A stretch of DNA of 13,165 nucleotides from Gammaproteobacteria bacterium (GTDB lineage: Bacteria; Pseudomonadota; Gammaproteobacteria; UBA11654). Below, piece by piece: positions 1-6,744 of the stretch (position 1 is the first letter of the stretch; every line of letters begins with the position of its first letter). The position numbers were made by a program, and so were the translations under genes. Under the pieces are notes generated by a model. That model made no database searches, had not been told where the DNA came from, and saw only the letters and a list, made by a program, of their open reading frames with translations. Location of the stretch: assembly GCA_018672815.1 (NCBI GenBank), contig JABHDX010000082.1, forward strand, positions 1 through 13,165. The letters are read 5' to 3'.

Positions 1-930
1 ACCTGACCATGATTCTGCTTTTTTTAATAGTGAAGAATGAATTTCATTTCTTAGATCATCAGTGAGTTCAATGGTTTCACTCGCACTCTGTTTAGAATCA
101 GTTTCAATATAACCTCCAGCTACAACTTCAGTTTTGAGGTGTTGTTGGTTTTCATTATAAAAGGTTCGGATCTTTGATACTAAATGAACATTTAGTTTAT
201 CTTTCAAGAAGCCAACCTCAGTGTAACTGGGTATTGTTTTATGTGTAGTTTTGAATTTCTTGACCATATTTTGTATTTCATTTTCTTTGGTTGAAGGCAC
301 AATCTTTGTTTGGTTAATTATGTTTTTCTTAGGACGATAACCCATCTCTGATTGAATATTATTTTCATTAAACCCCTCATTAAAAAGAATTGTATAAATC
401 TCATCTGGATTACATCCTCTTTTTATATTTTCATCAATCCATTCTCTCCATTCCTGGTTGATTGTTTTTAATGTGCACAAAAAGACAGGGATGTTTCTAG
501 CAGTTTTATCTTGGTAAATTTTATAATCTGGGTAAAAAGAACATATGATGGGCCAAAGTTCATTTTTTACTATCTCATCTACTTGCTTTGCTAGGTAGTA
601 CTTTTTTTCTTTTCCGATTTGGATTGTTACTTTGTTATCAGATGCTACATTATAATACCAAGTTGGATTCATCGGCATGCCACCCATAGATGCAACAAGA
701 ATTGGTTGTTCATCTTTCATGACTTTAATTAAAGGTATGTTTCTTGTTTTGCCTGTTTTACGACCTTTGACTGAGAGTATCATGATTGGATATTTTCCTA
801 ACCATTTATTCCAAAGTTTGCCACCAGATAGTCTATAAACAAGAGCATTCAGGCTGGATAAGTGCTTTAAAGCTTTTTTTATTCGAAGCGCCTTATCGAA
901 TGGAATCGCATCTTTTTTTTTATTATTCAA
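1..930 (-). CDS. DDN-family (deazaflavin nitroreductase-like) domain fused to a 2OG-Fe(II) oxygenase-like region, 3' end cut
   Basis: I read 310 codons without a stop from TTG at 930-928 to the window edge, so the C-terminus is missing. Residues about 30-155 match the deazaflavin-dependent nitroreductase (DDN, former DUF385) fold: GRKTGKTRNIPL at 56-67, ASMGGMPMNPTWYYNV at 80-95, then a YPDYKIYQDKTARNIPV stretch at 133-149. Family members bind F420 or other flavin-type cofactors and reduce quinones or nitro compounds. A charged linker follows, including GCNPDEIYTILFNEGF at 172-187. Residues about 240-310 (FYNENQQ at 257-263, EVVAGGYI at 268-275, ESW at 306-308) resemble the N-terminal part of a prolyl-hydroxylase-like 2-oxoglutarate/Fe(II) oxygenase; the iron-binding HxD...H would lie beyond the window. 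AGGTGA at 935-940 is a suitable ribosome site for the TTG, which directly follows the TAA of the upstream gene in the same frame. No ATG precedes the DDN core. I am sure of the gene and the DDN domain, less sure of the oxygenase part. Confidence 0.82.
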   Translation of the reverse strand, partial: MNNKKKDAIPFDKALRIKKALKHLSSLNALVYRLSGGKLWNKWLGKYPIMILSVKGRKTGKTRNIPLIKVMKDEQPILVASMGGMPMNPTWYYNVASDNKVTIQIGKEKKYYLAKQVDEIVKNELWPIICSFYPDYKIYQDKTARNIPVFLCTLKTINQEWREWIDENIKRGCNPDEIYTILFNEGFNENNIQSEMGYRPKKNIINQTKIVPSTKENEIQNMVKKFKTTHKTIPSYTEVGFLKDKLNVHLVSKIRTFYNENQQHLKTEVVAGGYIETDSKQSASETIELTDDLRNEIHSSLLKKAESWSG

Positions 931-1899
931 TTATTCACCTGTTAAAAGGTAATTTGTCATTCTTGTATATAAAACTTTCATCTTTGCTTCATCAAAGCCA
1001 ACAATGACATCTCTTAAAACACCTTTTTTAATTAAATAATCAGGTATTTCCTCAGGGTTAATATTTTCATCTAATGCTTTCTCTACAGCATTAATAGTAT
1101 ATTGGTAAAAGAGTCTTTGTTCTTTAAGTGATTTTATAGATCCAATTGTTCCTGATACGAGATTCATGGGTCGATCCTCAAAACTCATATGTGAGCCTAT
1201 GATACTTTTTACTCTTTTTTGTTTTGCTAGTCTTTCTGCTTTAAGAAAATAGGGGACTAGGTTAAATACGTAAGTATCTGCAAGACCTGCTCCATAAATC
1301 ATATTTAAGCCATTAGGAGGGTTAGCATCATCAGCAATAAACATAATACGGTCTGGCTGAATCAAAAAGACAACTCGGCAATTATCATGTGAAGGCCCAA
1401 AATAATACATTTCCAATGAGGCTCCTCCAACTGAAATAGTGTATTCTTTTTCAAAAACAGTATCAGGTTTAACCACATTAGAGTTAGGGTTATTAATCCA
1501 ATTTTCTTTACATTTTCTTTGAGCTATAACCTCAGCACCTTGATCTTTAAAGATCTGTCCACCAGCAATATGATCCCAATGTGAATGTGAATAAGCCATA
1601 TATTTGATTGGTTTATCGGTAATTTTTTTAATTTCTTTATTGAGTATGAATGCAGCATCAACAGTTAATGGGTCTGTGACGATTACACCTTCATCACCGA
1701 TTAAAAAGAAGTTGCGATAAAACGTATAGCGAAATGCATAGACACGCTCTGAAATTTTTTCAATTTCCCAAGTCTTTAACTTTCCAAATAACTGGGTATC
1801 TGATTCGGCTACCTGAACTGGTTTTGGCTGAATGGCACAACCATTCATCACAATGACAGCAAGCACTAATAGCAGTTTTATAACGTCTGGAGGCTGCAT
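931..1899 (-). CDS. Metallo-beta-lactamase-fold hydrolase, predicted lipoprotein
   Basis: This is a 322-residue protein of the metallo-beta-lactamase (MBL) superfamily. The N-terminus has a hydrophobic segment (residues 8-18) ending in VMNGC, so Cys21 is a likely lipidation site, although Met at -3 is not the usual Leu. The dinuclear metal site looks complete: H105, H107, D109 and H110 (SHSHWDH), H171 in YYFGPSH, D190 in FIADD and H237 in IGSH. The acyl-Cys and lack of any cytoplasmic sign place it in the periplasm on a membrane. The substrate cannot be read from sequence; the superfamily includes lactonases, beta-lactamases, thioesterases and sulfatases. It starts 3 bases after the stop of the paralogous gene at 1903-2781, and both share the GPSH block and an EQR segment near residue 261, so the pair looks like a tandem duplication. 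The neighbouring 4-hydroxyacyl-type kinase makes a lactone or ester substrate attractive, but that is inference. Confidence 0.88.
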   Translation of the reverse strand: MQPPDVIKLLLVLAVIVMNGCAIQPKPVQVAESDTQLFGKLKTWEIEKISERVYAFRYTFYRNFFLIGDEGVIVTDPLTVDAAFILNKEIKKITDKPIKYMAYSHSHWDHIAGGQIFKDQGAEVIAQRKCKENWINNPNSNVVKPDTVFEKEYTISVGGASLEMYYFGPSHDNCRVVFLIQPDRIMFIADDANPPNGLNMIYGAGLADTYVFNLVPYFLKAERLAKQKRVKSIIGSHMSFEDRPMNLVSGTIGSIKSLKEQRLFYQYTINAVEKALDENINPEEIPDYLIKKGVLRDVIVGFDEAKMKVLYTRMTNYLLTGE

Positions 1900-1902
1900 A
1901 GA

Positions 1903-2781
1903 TTATCTGCCCATATTTTGAAATGAGGTATAGCGTCTAATAATATTGATTAAGTCTTCTGAGCTATAATTTTCATATTGTTGGTAAGGTTCTAAATCTA
2001 ATTTTTCAAGGTCAATAAAGTTATCTAGATTAATAATGCCATCTTCTTCAGCTTGTTCGGCTGTCGTTTGCATTAATTCCCAAAATACTCTTTGTTCTGC
2101 AATGATTGATGTGGATCCGGTTAGTTTTATCTCTGTGTGTCCAGTGATAAATGATTTTATTTCTTTTTTTTCAACAAGTGTTTCTAGCTCTATAAAAAAA
2201 TTAATTAATGTTGCCGGTCTCAGGTAGGGTAATGTTGGATCCATTGGGAATCTCGCTCCTTTTGTATGAAGCAGGTCTGGTATAAATAAAAGATTTTCTT
2301 TTACCAGATGGATAATAATCATACATTCTCCATGGCTGGGTCCATAGTAATAAAGGTCTATAGTTTTCCCACCAACAGTTATCTCAAGGTAGTTTTGAAA
2401 GTATTTAGTTGGCTTAAGGACAGCTTGATTATTAGATAAGTACAAGCCACATGCTTGTTGAGCGATAACTTCAACATCCTTATTTAGAAATGCTGTGCCT
2501 GTTGATATTCGGTCCCAATGTGAATGGGAGTAAATGATATGGCTAATCATTGGCTTGCTGTTGGTGGTTAGAAAGCCTTGAATCTGTTTTGCGGTATGTT
2601 CATTCAATGGGTCAACTAAGATAGAGCTTTCTTCGTTAACAATAAGTATACTTTGCTCGCCCCCTTGATTGAAAACAATGAGATCTTCCGATATTTCTTT
2701 GATTGAAAAGTCATCTGAAGCTATAGAGGCAGGAGTAAATAAAAGAGTAAATAATAATACTGTCCAAAGGCTATTTTTCAT
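1903..2781 (-). CDS. Exported metallo-beta-lactamase-fold protein with altered metal motif (HxHxDR)
   Basis: This 292-residue MBL-fold protein has a signal peptide: K2, a hydrophobic run 5-16, and a plausible signal peptidase I site after A21 (SIA). It is therefore expected in the periplasm without a lipid anchor. Metal-site residues are H86, H88 and D90 in SHSHWDR, H150 in YYYGPSH, D169 in FIPD and H215 in ITGH. The position normally occupied by the final His of HxHxDH is Arg91, encoded by CGA; its paralogue at 931-1899 has His there. That His usually binds the second metal, so this protein may hold one metal, bind metal differently, or have lost hydrolase activity. Length and all other blocks match the paralogue, so it is not truncated. 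Its ATG lies one base after the stop of the kinase gene (TAA-A-ATG), implying translational coupling. The substrate is unknown. Confidence 0.87.
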   Translation of the reverse strand: MKNSLWTVLLFTLLFTPASIASDDFSIKEISEDLIVFNQGGEQSILIVNEESSILVDPLNEHTAKQIQGFLTTNSKPMISHIIYSHSHWDRISTGTAFLNKDVEVIAQQACGLYLSNNQAVLKPTKYFQNYLEITVGGKTIDLYYYGPSHGECMIIIHLVKENLLFIPDLLHTKGARFPMDPTLPYLRPATLINFFIELETLVEKKEIKSFITGHTEIKLTGSTSIIAEQRVFWELMQTTAEQAEEDGIINLDNFIDLEKLDLEPYQQYENYSSEDLINIIRRYTSFQNMGR

Positions 2782-2782
2782 T

Positions 2783-3811
2783 TTAATTATTTTTAATTAT
2801 AGACATTGCAATCTTACCAAGAATTGGGACAACAGCACCAATTTCCTTAGCATTATCAGCAGAAGCGTTGCCTTGCAGGGATCGTTTGTAGACACCTTGT
2901 GCAATGCCAGCAAGCCGAAAGAAGCCGAAGGCTAAATAAAAAGACCAATTATCAATTGAATCAATATTCATTTTTTGACAATAATTTTCTATGTATTCTT
3001 TTTCGGTAGGAATTCCAAGTGATGAAACATCAATATCTGCTAATCCGGGGGTGATGCCTACTTTTGGTACATACCAGTTCATGCATTGATAGGCTAAATC
3101 TGCAAATGGATGACCTAAGGTGGATAGTTCCCAGTCAAGAACAGCTAAAATTTTAGAGTGGCTTTGATCAAAAATCATATTGTATAATCGATAATCTCCA
3201 TGCACTACTGATACCATCCCATCGTCTTCTGGCATATTGTTTTCTAGCCACACAATTAAGGATTCTACATGGGTGTACTCAGCAGTTTCTGCTGCTCTGT
3301 ATTGTCTAATCCATCGATTTACTTGGCGTTCAAAGTAATTGCCTGTCTTCCCGAAATCTTCTAGATTAGATGTCTTTATATCAACCTGATGAAGGGCGGC
3401 AAGCACCCTATTGGTTTCTTCATAGATTTCTTTTCTTTGCTCTTGATTAACCTCAGGCAAGGTTGGATCCCAGAAAATTCTACCTTCTATAAATTCCATT
3501 AGATAGAATTTCGTTCCTATAATGGAGCTGTCTTCACATAAATGAATCATTTTAGGAACTGGAACTTCGCTATTATTCAGAGCCTTCATAATTCTGTATT
3601 CTCGATCAACCGCATGAGCAGAAGGCAATAATTTTCCTGGAGGTTGTTTTCTTAAAACATATTTGTGTTCATTGGTTTCAAGAAGATAAGTAGGATTGGA
3701 TTGTCCAGTAGAAAATTTTTTTGATGTTTTAATAACATTAGAATGGGGTAGTTTATGCTCTAGATATTTAGACAGTGTTTGTAAGTCTAAATTATGAATA
3801 TCATTATTCAT
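2783..3811 (-). CDS. APH-fold kinase of the ACAD10/11 kinase-domain / LvaA type
   Basis: This 342-residue protein has the aminoglycoside phosphotransferase (APH) kinase fold. A glycine-rich loop region reads GQSNPTYLL (36-44), the likely ATP-binding lysine is K55 in YVLRKQPPG, and E71 is its probable partner. The catalytic loop is HGDYRLYN with D206 and N211, and the metal-binding segment is DWELSTLGHPFADLAY from D226. This exact style of segment is typical of bacterial proteins related to the N-terminal domain of mammalian ACAD10/ACAD11 and to LvaA, which phosphorylates 4-hydroxyvaleryl-CoA, rather than of antibiotic-resistance kinases. The protein has no signal peptide, so it is cytoplasmic. 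It starts 8 bases downstream of an acyl-CoA dehydrogenase of the matching branch, and the two together equal a split ACAD11. The expected reaction is phosphorylation of the hydroxyl of a 4-hydroxyacyl-CoA. The chain length is not readable, and a choline- or sugar-kinase role is less likely. Confidence 0.88.
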   Translation of the reverse strand: MNNDIHNLDLQTLSKYLEHKLPHSNVIKTSKKFSTGQSNPTYLLETNEHKYVLRKQPPGKLLPSAHAVDREYRIMKALNNSEVPVPKMIHLCEDSSIIGTKFYLMEFIEGRIFWDPTLPEVNQEQRKEIYEETNRVLAALHQVDIKTSNLEDFGKTGNYFERQVNRWIRQYRAAETAEYTHVESLIVWLENNMPEDDGMVSVVHGDYRLYNMIFDQSHSKILAVLDWELSTLGHPFADLAYQCMNWYVPKVGITPGLADIDVSSLGIPTEKEYIENYCQKMNIDSIDNWSFYLAFGFFRLAGIAQGVYKRSLQGNASADNAKEIGAVVPILGKIAMSIIKNN

Positions 3812-3819
3812 TCTTAATT

Positions 3820-5049
3820 TTATATTCTGCCTGCATCGATAATCTCTTCCTGCTTTAAGATTTTTTTTGCTAGAGAGGCTAAATGCACTTCATCGGGCCC
3901 ATCTGCTAATCTGAGGGTTCTCGCATAAGAGTAGGCACCAGCTAAGAAATAATCATCGGATAAGCCACCTGCTCCATGGACCTGTATCGACCTATCTATA
4001 ACACTACAAGCCATGCGTGGACAGACAACCTTAATCATACTGATAAGATCACTAGCTTTTTTATTGCCAAACCGATCCATTTTATCTGCTGTCATTAAAG
4101 TGATTAACCTTGACTGTTCTATCTCACTGGCCGATAAAGCAATATTTTCTCTAACAGTGCCTTGAACACTTAATGGTCTTCCAAAAGCTATTCTAGTTTC
4201 TGCTCTTTGACACATTAATTCTAGAGCTCTTTTGGCAAGTCCTATTAATCTCATACAGTGATGAATTCTTCCTGGTCCCAACCTCCCTTGTGCAATTTCA
4301 AAACCACGTCCTGACCCTAAGATAATATTATTTTTTGGCACCCTAACATTATCAAAATTAATTTCAGCATGACCAAAAGGTGGGTCCATGTAGTTAAACA
4401 CTGATAGTGGTCTTATAACCTCAACCCCCGGTGTATCCATTGGAATAAGGATCATGGATTGTTGTTTATGTCTATCAGGGTTATCAGGATCTGTTTTTCC
4501 CATGAAAATAATAATTTTACAGGCTTCATTCATGGCACCTGAGCTCCACCATTTTCTGCCATTAATGACATAATCATCCCCATCCAACATAATTGGCGCT
4601 TCTATATTAGTCGCATCCGAAGAAGCTATATTAGGTTCAGTCATTGAAAAGCAAGATCTAATTTCACCTCTAAGCAATGGTTCCAACCACTGTTCTTTTT
4701 GTTCCTCTGAGCCATAGCGATCTATTACTTCCATATTTCCAGTGTCAGGAGCATTGCAATTGAAAATTTCAGAACACCAAGGCACACGACCCATGACTTC
4801 TGCAAGCGGTGCATATTCTAAATTGGTAAGACCTGCTCCTCTTTTAGATTCTGGAAGAAATAAATTCCATAACTCTGCTTTTTTTGCTTCCTCTTTTAGG
4901 TCTCTCATTAAAGGTGGAGACTTCCATAAATTATCGGTTTTCTTGTAATGATCTTCATATTCTTTTTCTATAGGATACACATGCTTATCCATAAAATTTT
5001 CCAACCGTACTAGCAAATCTTTAACTTTTTTTGAATGTTCAAAATCCAT
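3820..5049 (-). CDS. Acyl-CoA dehydrogenase of the ACAD10/11 (LvaC-like) branch
   Basis: This 409-residue flavoenzyme has the usual three-part acyl-CoA dehydrogenase layout: a helical N-domain to about 130, a beta-domain with the FAD/substrate segment [16 protein letters not shown] (133-148), and a C-terminal helical domain. IHHCMR at 262-267 and the closing block [19 protein letters not shown] (380-398) are characteristic of the ACAD10/11 group. D383 in ADGPDEVH sits about where medium-chain enzymes carry the catalytic Glu, so ordinary alpha,beta-dehydrogenation may not be its main reaction. In the LvaA/LvaC and ACAD10/11 systems this partner acts on the 4-phosphoacyl-CoA made by the kinase, removing phosphate and giving an enoyl/3-hydroxyacyl-CoA that enters beta-oxidation. 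The kinase gene follows 8 bases downstream. The ATG is one base after the sbcB stop, with AAGGAG at 5062-5067 twelve bases upstream. FAD binding and family are secure; the substrate is inferred from the partner. Confidence 0.9.
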   Translation of the reverse strand: MDFEHSKKVKDLLVRLENFMDKHVYPIEKEYEDHYKKTDNLWKSPPLMRDLKEEAKKAELWNLFLPESKRGAGLTNLEYAPLAEVMGRVPWCSEIFNCNAPDTGNMEVIDRYGSEEQKEQWLEPLLRGEIRSCFSMTEPNIASSDATNIEAPIMLDGDDYVINGRKWWSSGAMNEACKIIIFMGKTDPDNPDRHKQQSMILIPMDTPGVEVIRPLSVFNYMDPPFGHAEINFDNVRVPKNNIILGSGRGFEIAQGRLGPGRIHHCMRLIGLAKRALELMCQRAETRIAFGRPLSVQGTVRENIALSASEIEQSRLITLMTADKMDRFGNKKASDLISMIKVVCPRMACSVIDRSIQVHGAGGLSDDYFLAGAYSYARTLRLADGPDEVHLASLAKKILKQEEIIDAGRI

Positions 5050-5050
5050 C

Positions 5051-6502
5051 TTAATTACTCACTCCTTTTTCAATTAATTTATAATATTTTCTAGTTGCTT
5101 GGATCACTTCAATGTTTTCTTTCCCTGTGTTTTCAACTTTTTCCAGTGAGGCCCAAGCATCTTTTAATGTTCTCCAAGGTACATCATCTTCACTTAAAAG
5201 TCTTTGTGCTTCAAACTCTTGGAAGTGCATTCTAATTTTTCGATCGCAGTTTTCATGTTCCATTGCAATGATTCTTTTTGAGAAATCGATTAGTCTTGGA
5301 TCATTCATTTGTTGCATGATCTCCATTCTGTTCTGTAAGTCATGATCTGTTAAAAAAACATCACTTAGGAGACGATCTCTTTTATCAATAAACTGACTAT
5401 AAATTTGAGATTCAGAATAAACAGCAGTTTCCCAAGGCGATCTTTTTTTGCTGTTAATATCACAAGCAAGCACTATATTATTTTTAAATCCATTACTCTC
5501 TTGAACCTTTGTTGCCCTTTGTGTTGCCTCTGCTGTAGTGAGCTGATTTTCTTCGCATAAGCTTGGGTGCAATATGACTGGGCTGGCATTGGCTTTGATG
5601 TTAAAAAAAGGTGAATTTTTTTTATTAATAAGAGGCGCTATTTCTTCAGCTGTCATATAAAGATAGTCTTCTGGATCATAGACTAAATCAAAATGAACCA
5701 TGTTATTTGAATAACTAGGGTCCTCGCAAATGAAAGTAGGAGTTCTTCCTACCGCTAAACGATCTTTATATTTGACCTCACCATAATTAAAAAAGAGTTG
5801 GCTAGTCATTTTCTTAACAGCTCTTTTTTTGGTGCCTGAACCGATAGCAGAGAAAAATATTTCTGGTGCTTTTTCCTTAAACAGGCTGGCTAACTTTAAT
5901 AAAACCTTTACATCATCAATTGCTGAATGAGCATCACCTGGATCAATACCATTGGCTTCAGCAAGCAGTGATTGTTTTAAACTAACTTTTCCTGTTGGAT
6001 CTCTAAAAAAGTCAATGCTTCTTGGGGCAAAACAATAAATAGCCTGTACTACTTTATAAAGGTCAATATGAATTCGATCTTCTAGGCCATTCGAGAGCAA
6101 ATAAGGATTGTATAAGGAGGAAAAAAAAGTATGTCTAAGAATAATCAGATCGTAAGAGGCTCCATTGTAAGTGGCTATGATTTTTTGGGGGTTTTCGATC
6201 AAATAGCTTGCAAGCATTTTTGTAAGCTCAAAAAGGGAGAGATCCTCATTCATTAATTTCATTGGGTTTATATTGGTGATTTCTAGAGCTCCCGCATCAG
6301 GCAATATATATGAAGGCAGGCGGCACATATTATTAATGATGACATCAGGTTGATTAATATCTTTATTAGACTCTAGAATTGCAGCGGATGTAGGCCTCTC
6401 ATATTCGATATTTCTATTGAGCCCGGTGGTTTCCAGATCAAGGCCTATCATGCCTCTTTCGGATAGTAGGTCTTGGTATTGCTGCATCCAGTCTTCTTTC
6501 AT
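5051..6502 (-). CDS. sbcB: Exodeoxyribonuclease I
   Basis: This 483-residue protein matches ExoI, the processive single-strand 3'-5' DNA exonuclease used in recombination and mismatch repair (E. coli protein 475 residues). The N-terminal DEDDh nuclease domain has D22 and E24 in GLDLETTG, D118 in YNGASYD, H192 in DAHSAIDD and D197. The H-to-D spacing of five equals that of E. coli ExoI. The middle carries the SH3-like part, and the C-terminal region ([13 protein letters not shown], then [15 protein letters not shown]) corresponds to the ExoI C-terminal helical domain with its IY-GF and linker blocks. It is cytoplasmic. The ATG at 6502 is preceded by only a weak GAG, and the gene is divergent from the lptM-polA pair across 80 bases. 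It is the first gene of a closely packed leftward series whose other members look catabolic, an unusual setting for a repair nuclease. Confidence 0.93.
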   Translation of the reverse strand: MKEDWMQQYQDLLSERGMIGLDLETTGLNRNIEYERPTSAAILESNKDINQPDVIINNMCRLPSYILPDAGALEITNINPMKLMNEDLSLFELTKMLASYLIENPQKIIATYNGASYDLIILRHTFFSSLYNPYLLSNGLEDRIHIDLYKVVQAIYCFAPRSIDFFRDPTGKVSLKQSLLAEANGIDPGDAHSAIDDVKVLLKLASLFKEKAPEIFFSAIGSGTKKRAVKKMTSQLFFNYGEVKYKDRLAVGRTPTFICEDPSYSNNMVHFDLVYDPEDYLYMTAEEIAPLINKKNSPFFNIKANASPVILHPSLCEENQLTTAEATQRATKVQESNGFKNNIVLACDINSKKRSPWETAVYSESQIYSQFIDKRDRLLSDVFLTDHDLQNRMEIMQQMNDPRLIDFSKRIIAMEHENCDRKIRMHFQEFEAQRLLSEDDVPWRTLKDAWASLEKVENTGKENIEVIQATRKYYKLIEKGVSN

Positions 6503-6534
6503 AATTATTCTCAGTTGGTAATTATTTTTTTGGC

Positions 6535-6560
6535 TTTGAAAATGATAAAATCATTTCAAA
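6535..6560. promoter_or_regulatory. Imperfect palindrome in the divergent sbcB/lptM spacer
   Basis: The left arm TTTGAAAATGAT and right arm ATCATTTCAAA face each other around a 3-base centre and pair throughout except for one extra A. It is the only strong dyad in the 80 bases between two divergent genes, the position where a shared operator would lie. I see no convincing -35/-10 pair around it. It could also act as a weak RNA hairpin. The binding protein is unknown. Confidence 0.35.
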
Positions 6561-6582
6561 AGAATTAGGTAATAATGTAGTT

Positions 6583-6744
6583 ATGGTATCAAAAAATATA
6601 TTGTTAAAACTAATTTCTCTTTGCTTGGTCTTCCCCCTTTATTCTTGTGGGCAAACTGGGGAGCTCTATCTTCCTGAAGAGCGAGAAGAGAATAACATTA
6701 GAGTCATTGAAGACGAAGATAGAGCACTTAATGCCACAAACTAA
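6583..6744 (+). CDS. lptM: Small lipoprotein of the LptM (YifL) type
   Basis: A 53-residue frame encodes a short basic N-terminus (K4, K9), a hydrophobic segment 6-18 and the lipobox LYSC, so Cys22 should be lipidated. It then reads CGQTGELYLPEE, followed by an acidic, polar tail. This is the signature of LptM (formerly YifL), whose members typically read CGQ-G-PLYLP just after the lipid-bearing Cys. In E. coli LptM assists disulfide maturation and assembly of the LptD/LptE lipopolysaccharide translocon at the outer membrane. The usual Pro before LYLP is Glu27 here. The gene overlaps the first 14 bases of polA, suggesting translational coupling. DsbA, which makes the disulfides LptD needs, is encoded about 4 kb downstream. 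There is only a weak AGG 13 bases before the ATG. Confidence rests on the lipobox plus the adjacent motif, because the protein is short. Confidence 0.78.
   Translation: MVSKNILLKLISLCLVFPLYSCGQTGELYLPEEREENNIRVIEDEDRALNATN

Noticed and set aside
931..2781. Beta-lactamase resistance pair
   Set aside because: The MBL motif alone does not indicate beta-lactam hydrolysis; the context is catabolic and one copy lacks a normal second-metal ligand.
2669..2935. 88-codon plus-strand frame
   Set aside because: It is antisense across the junction of the kinase and MBL genes, both of which have convincing motifs.
2783..3811. Aminoglycoside resistance gene
   Set aside because: The APH fold is shared, but the DWELSTLGHPFADLAY segment and adjacency to an ACAD10/11-type dehydrogenase point to acyl metabolism.
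6647..6730. N-terminal extension of PolA starting at ATG 6647
   Set aside because: The 28 extra residues have no resemblance to the PolA N-terminus, overlap the lptM frame, and the family start aligns with ATG 6731.
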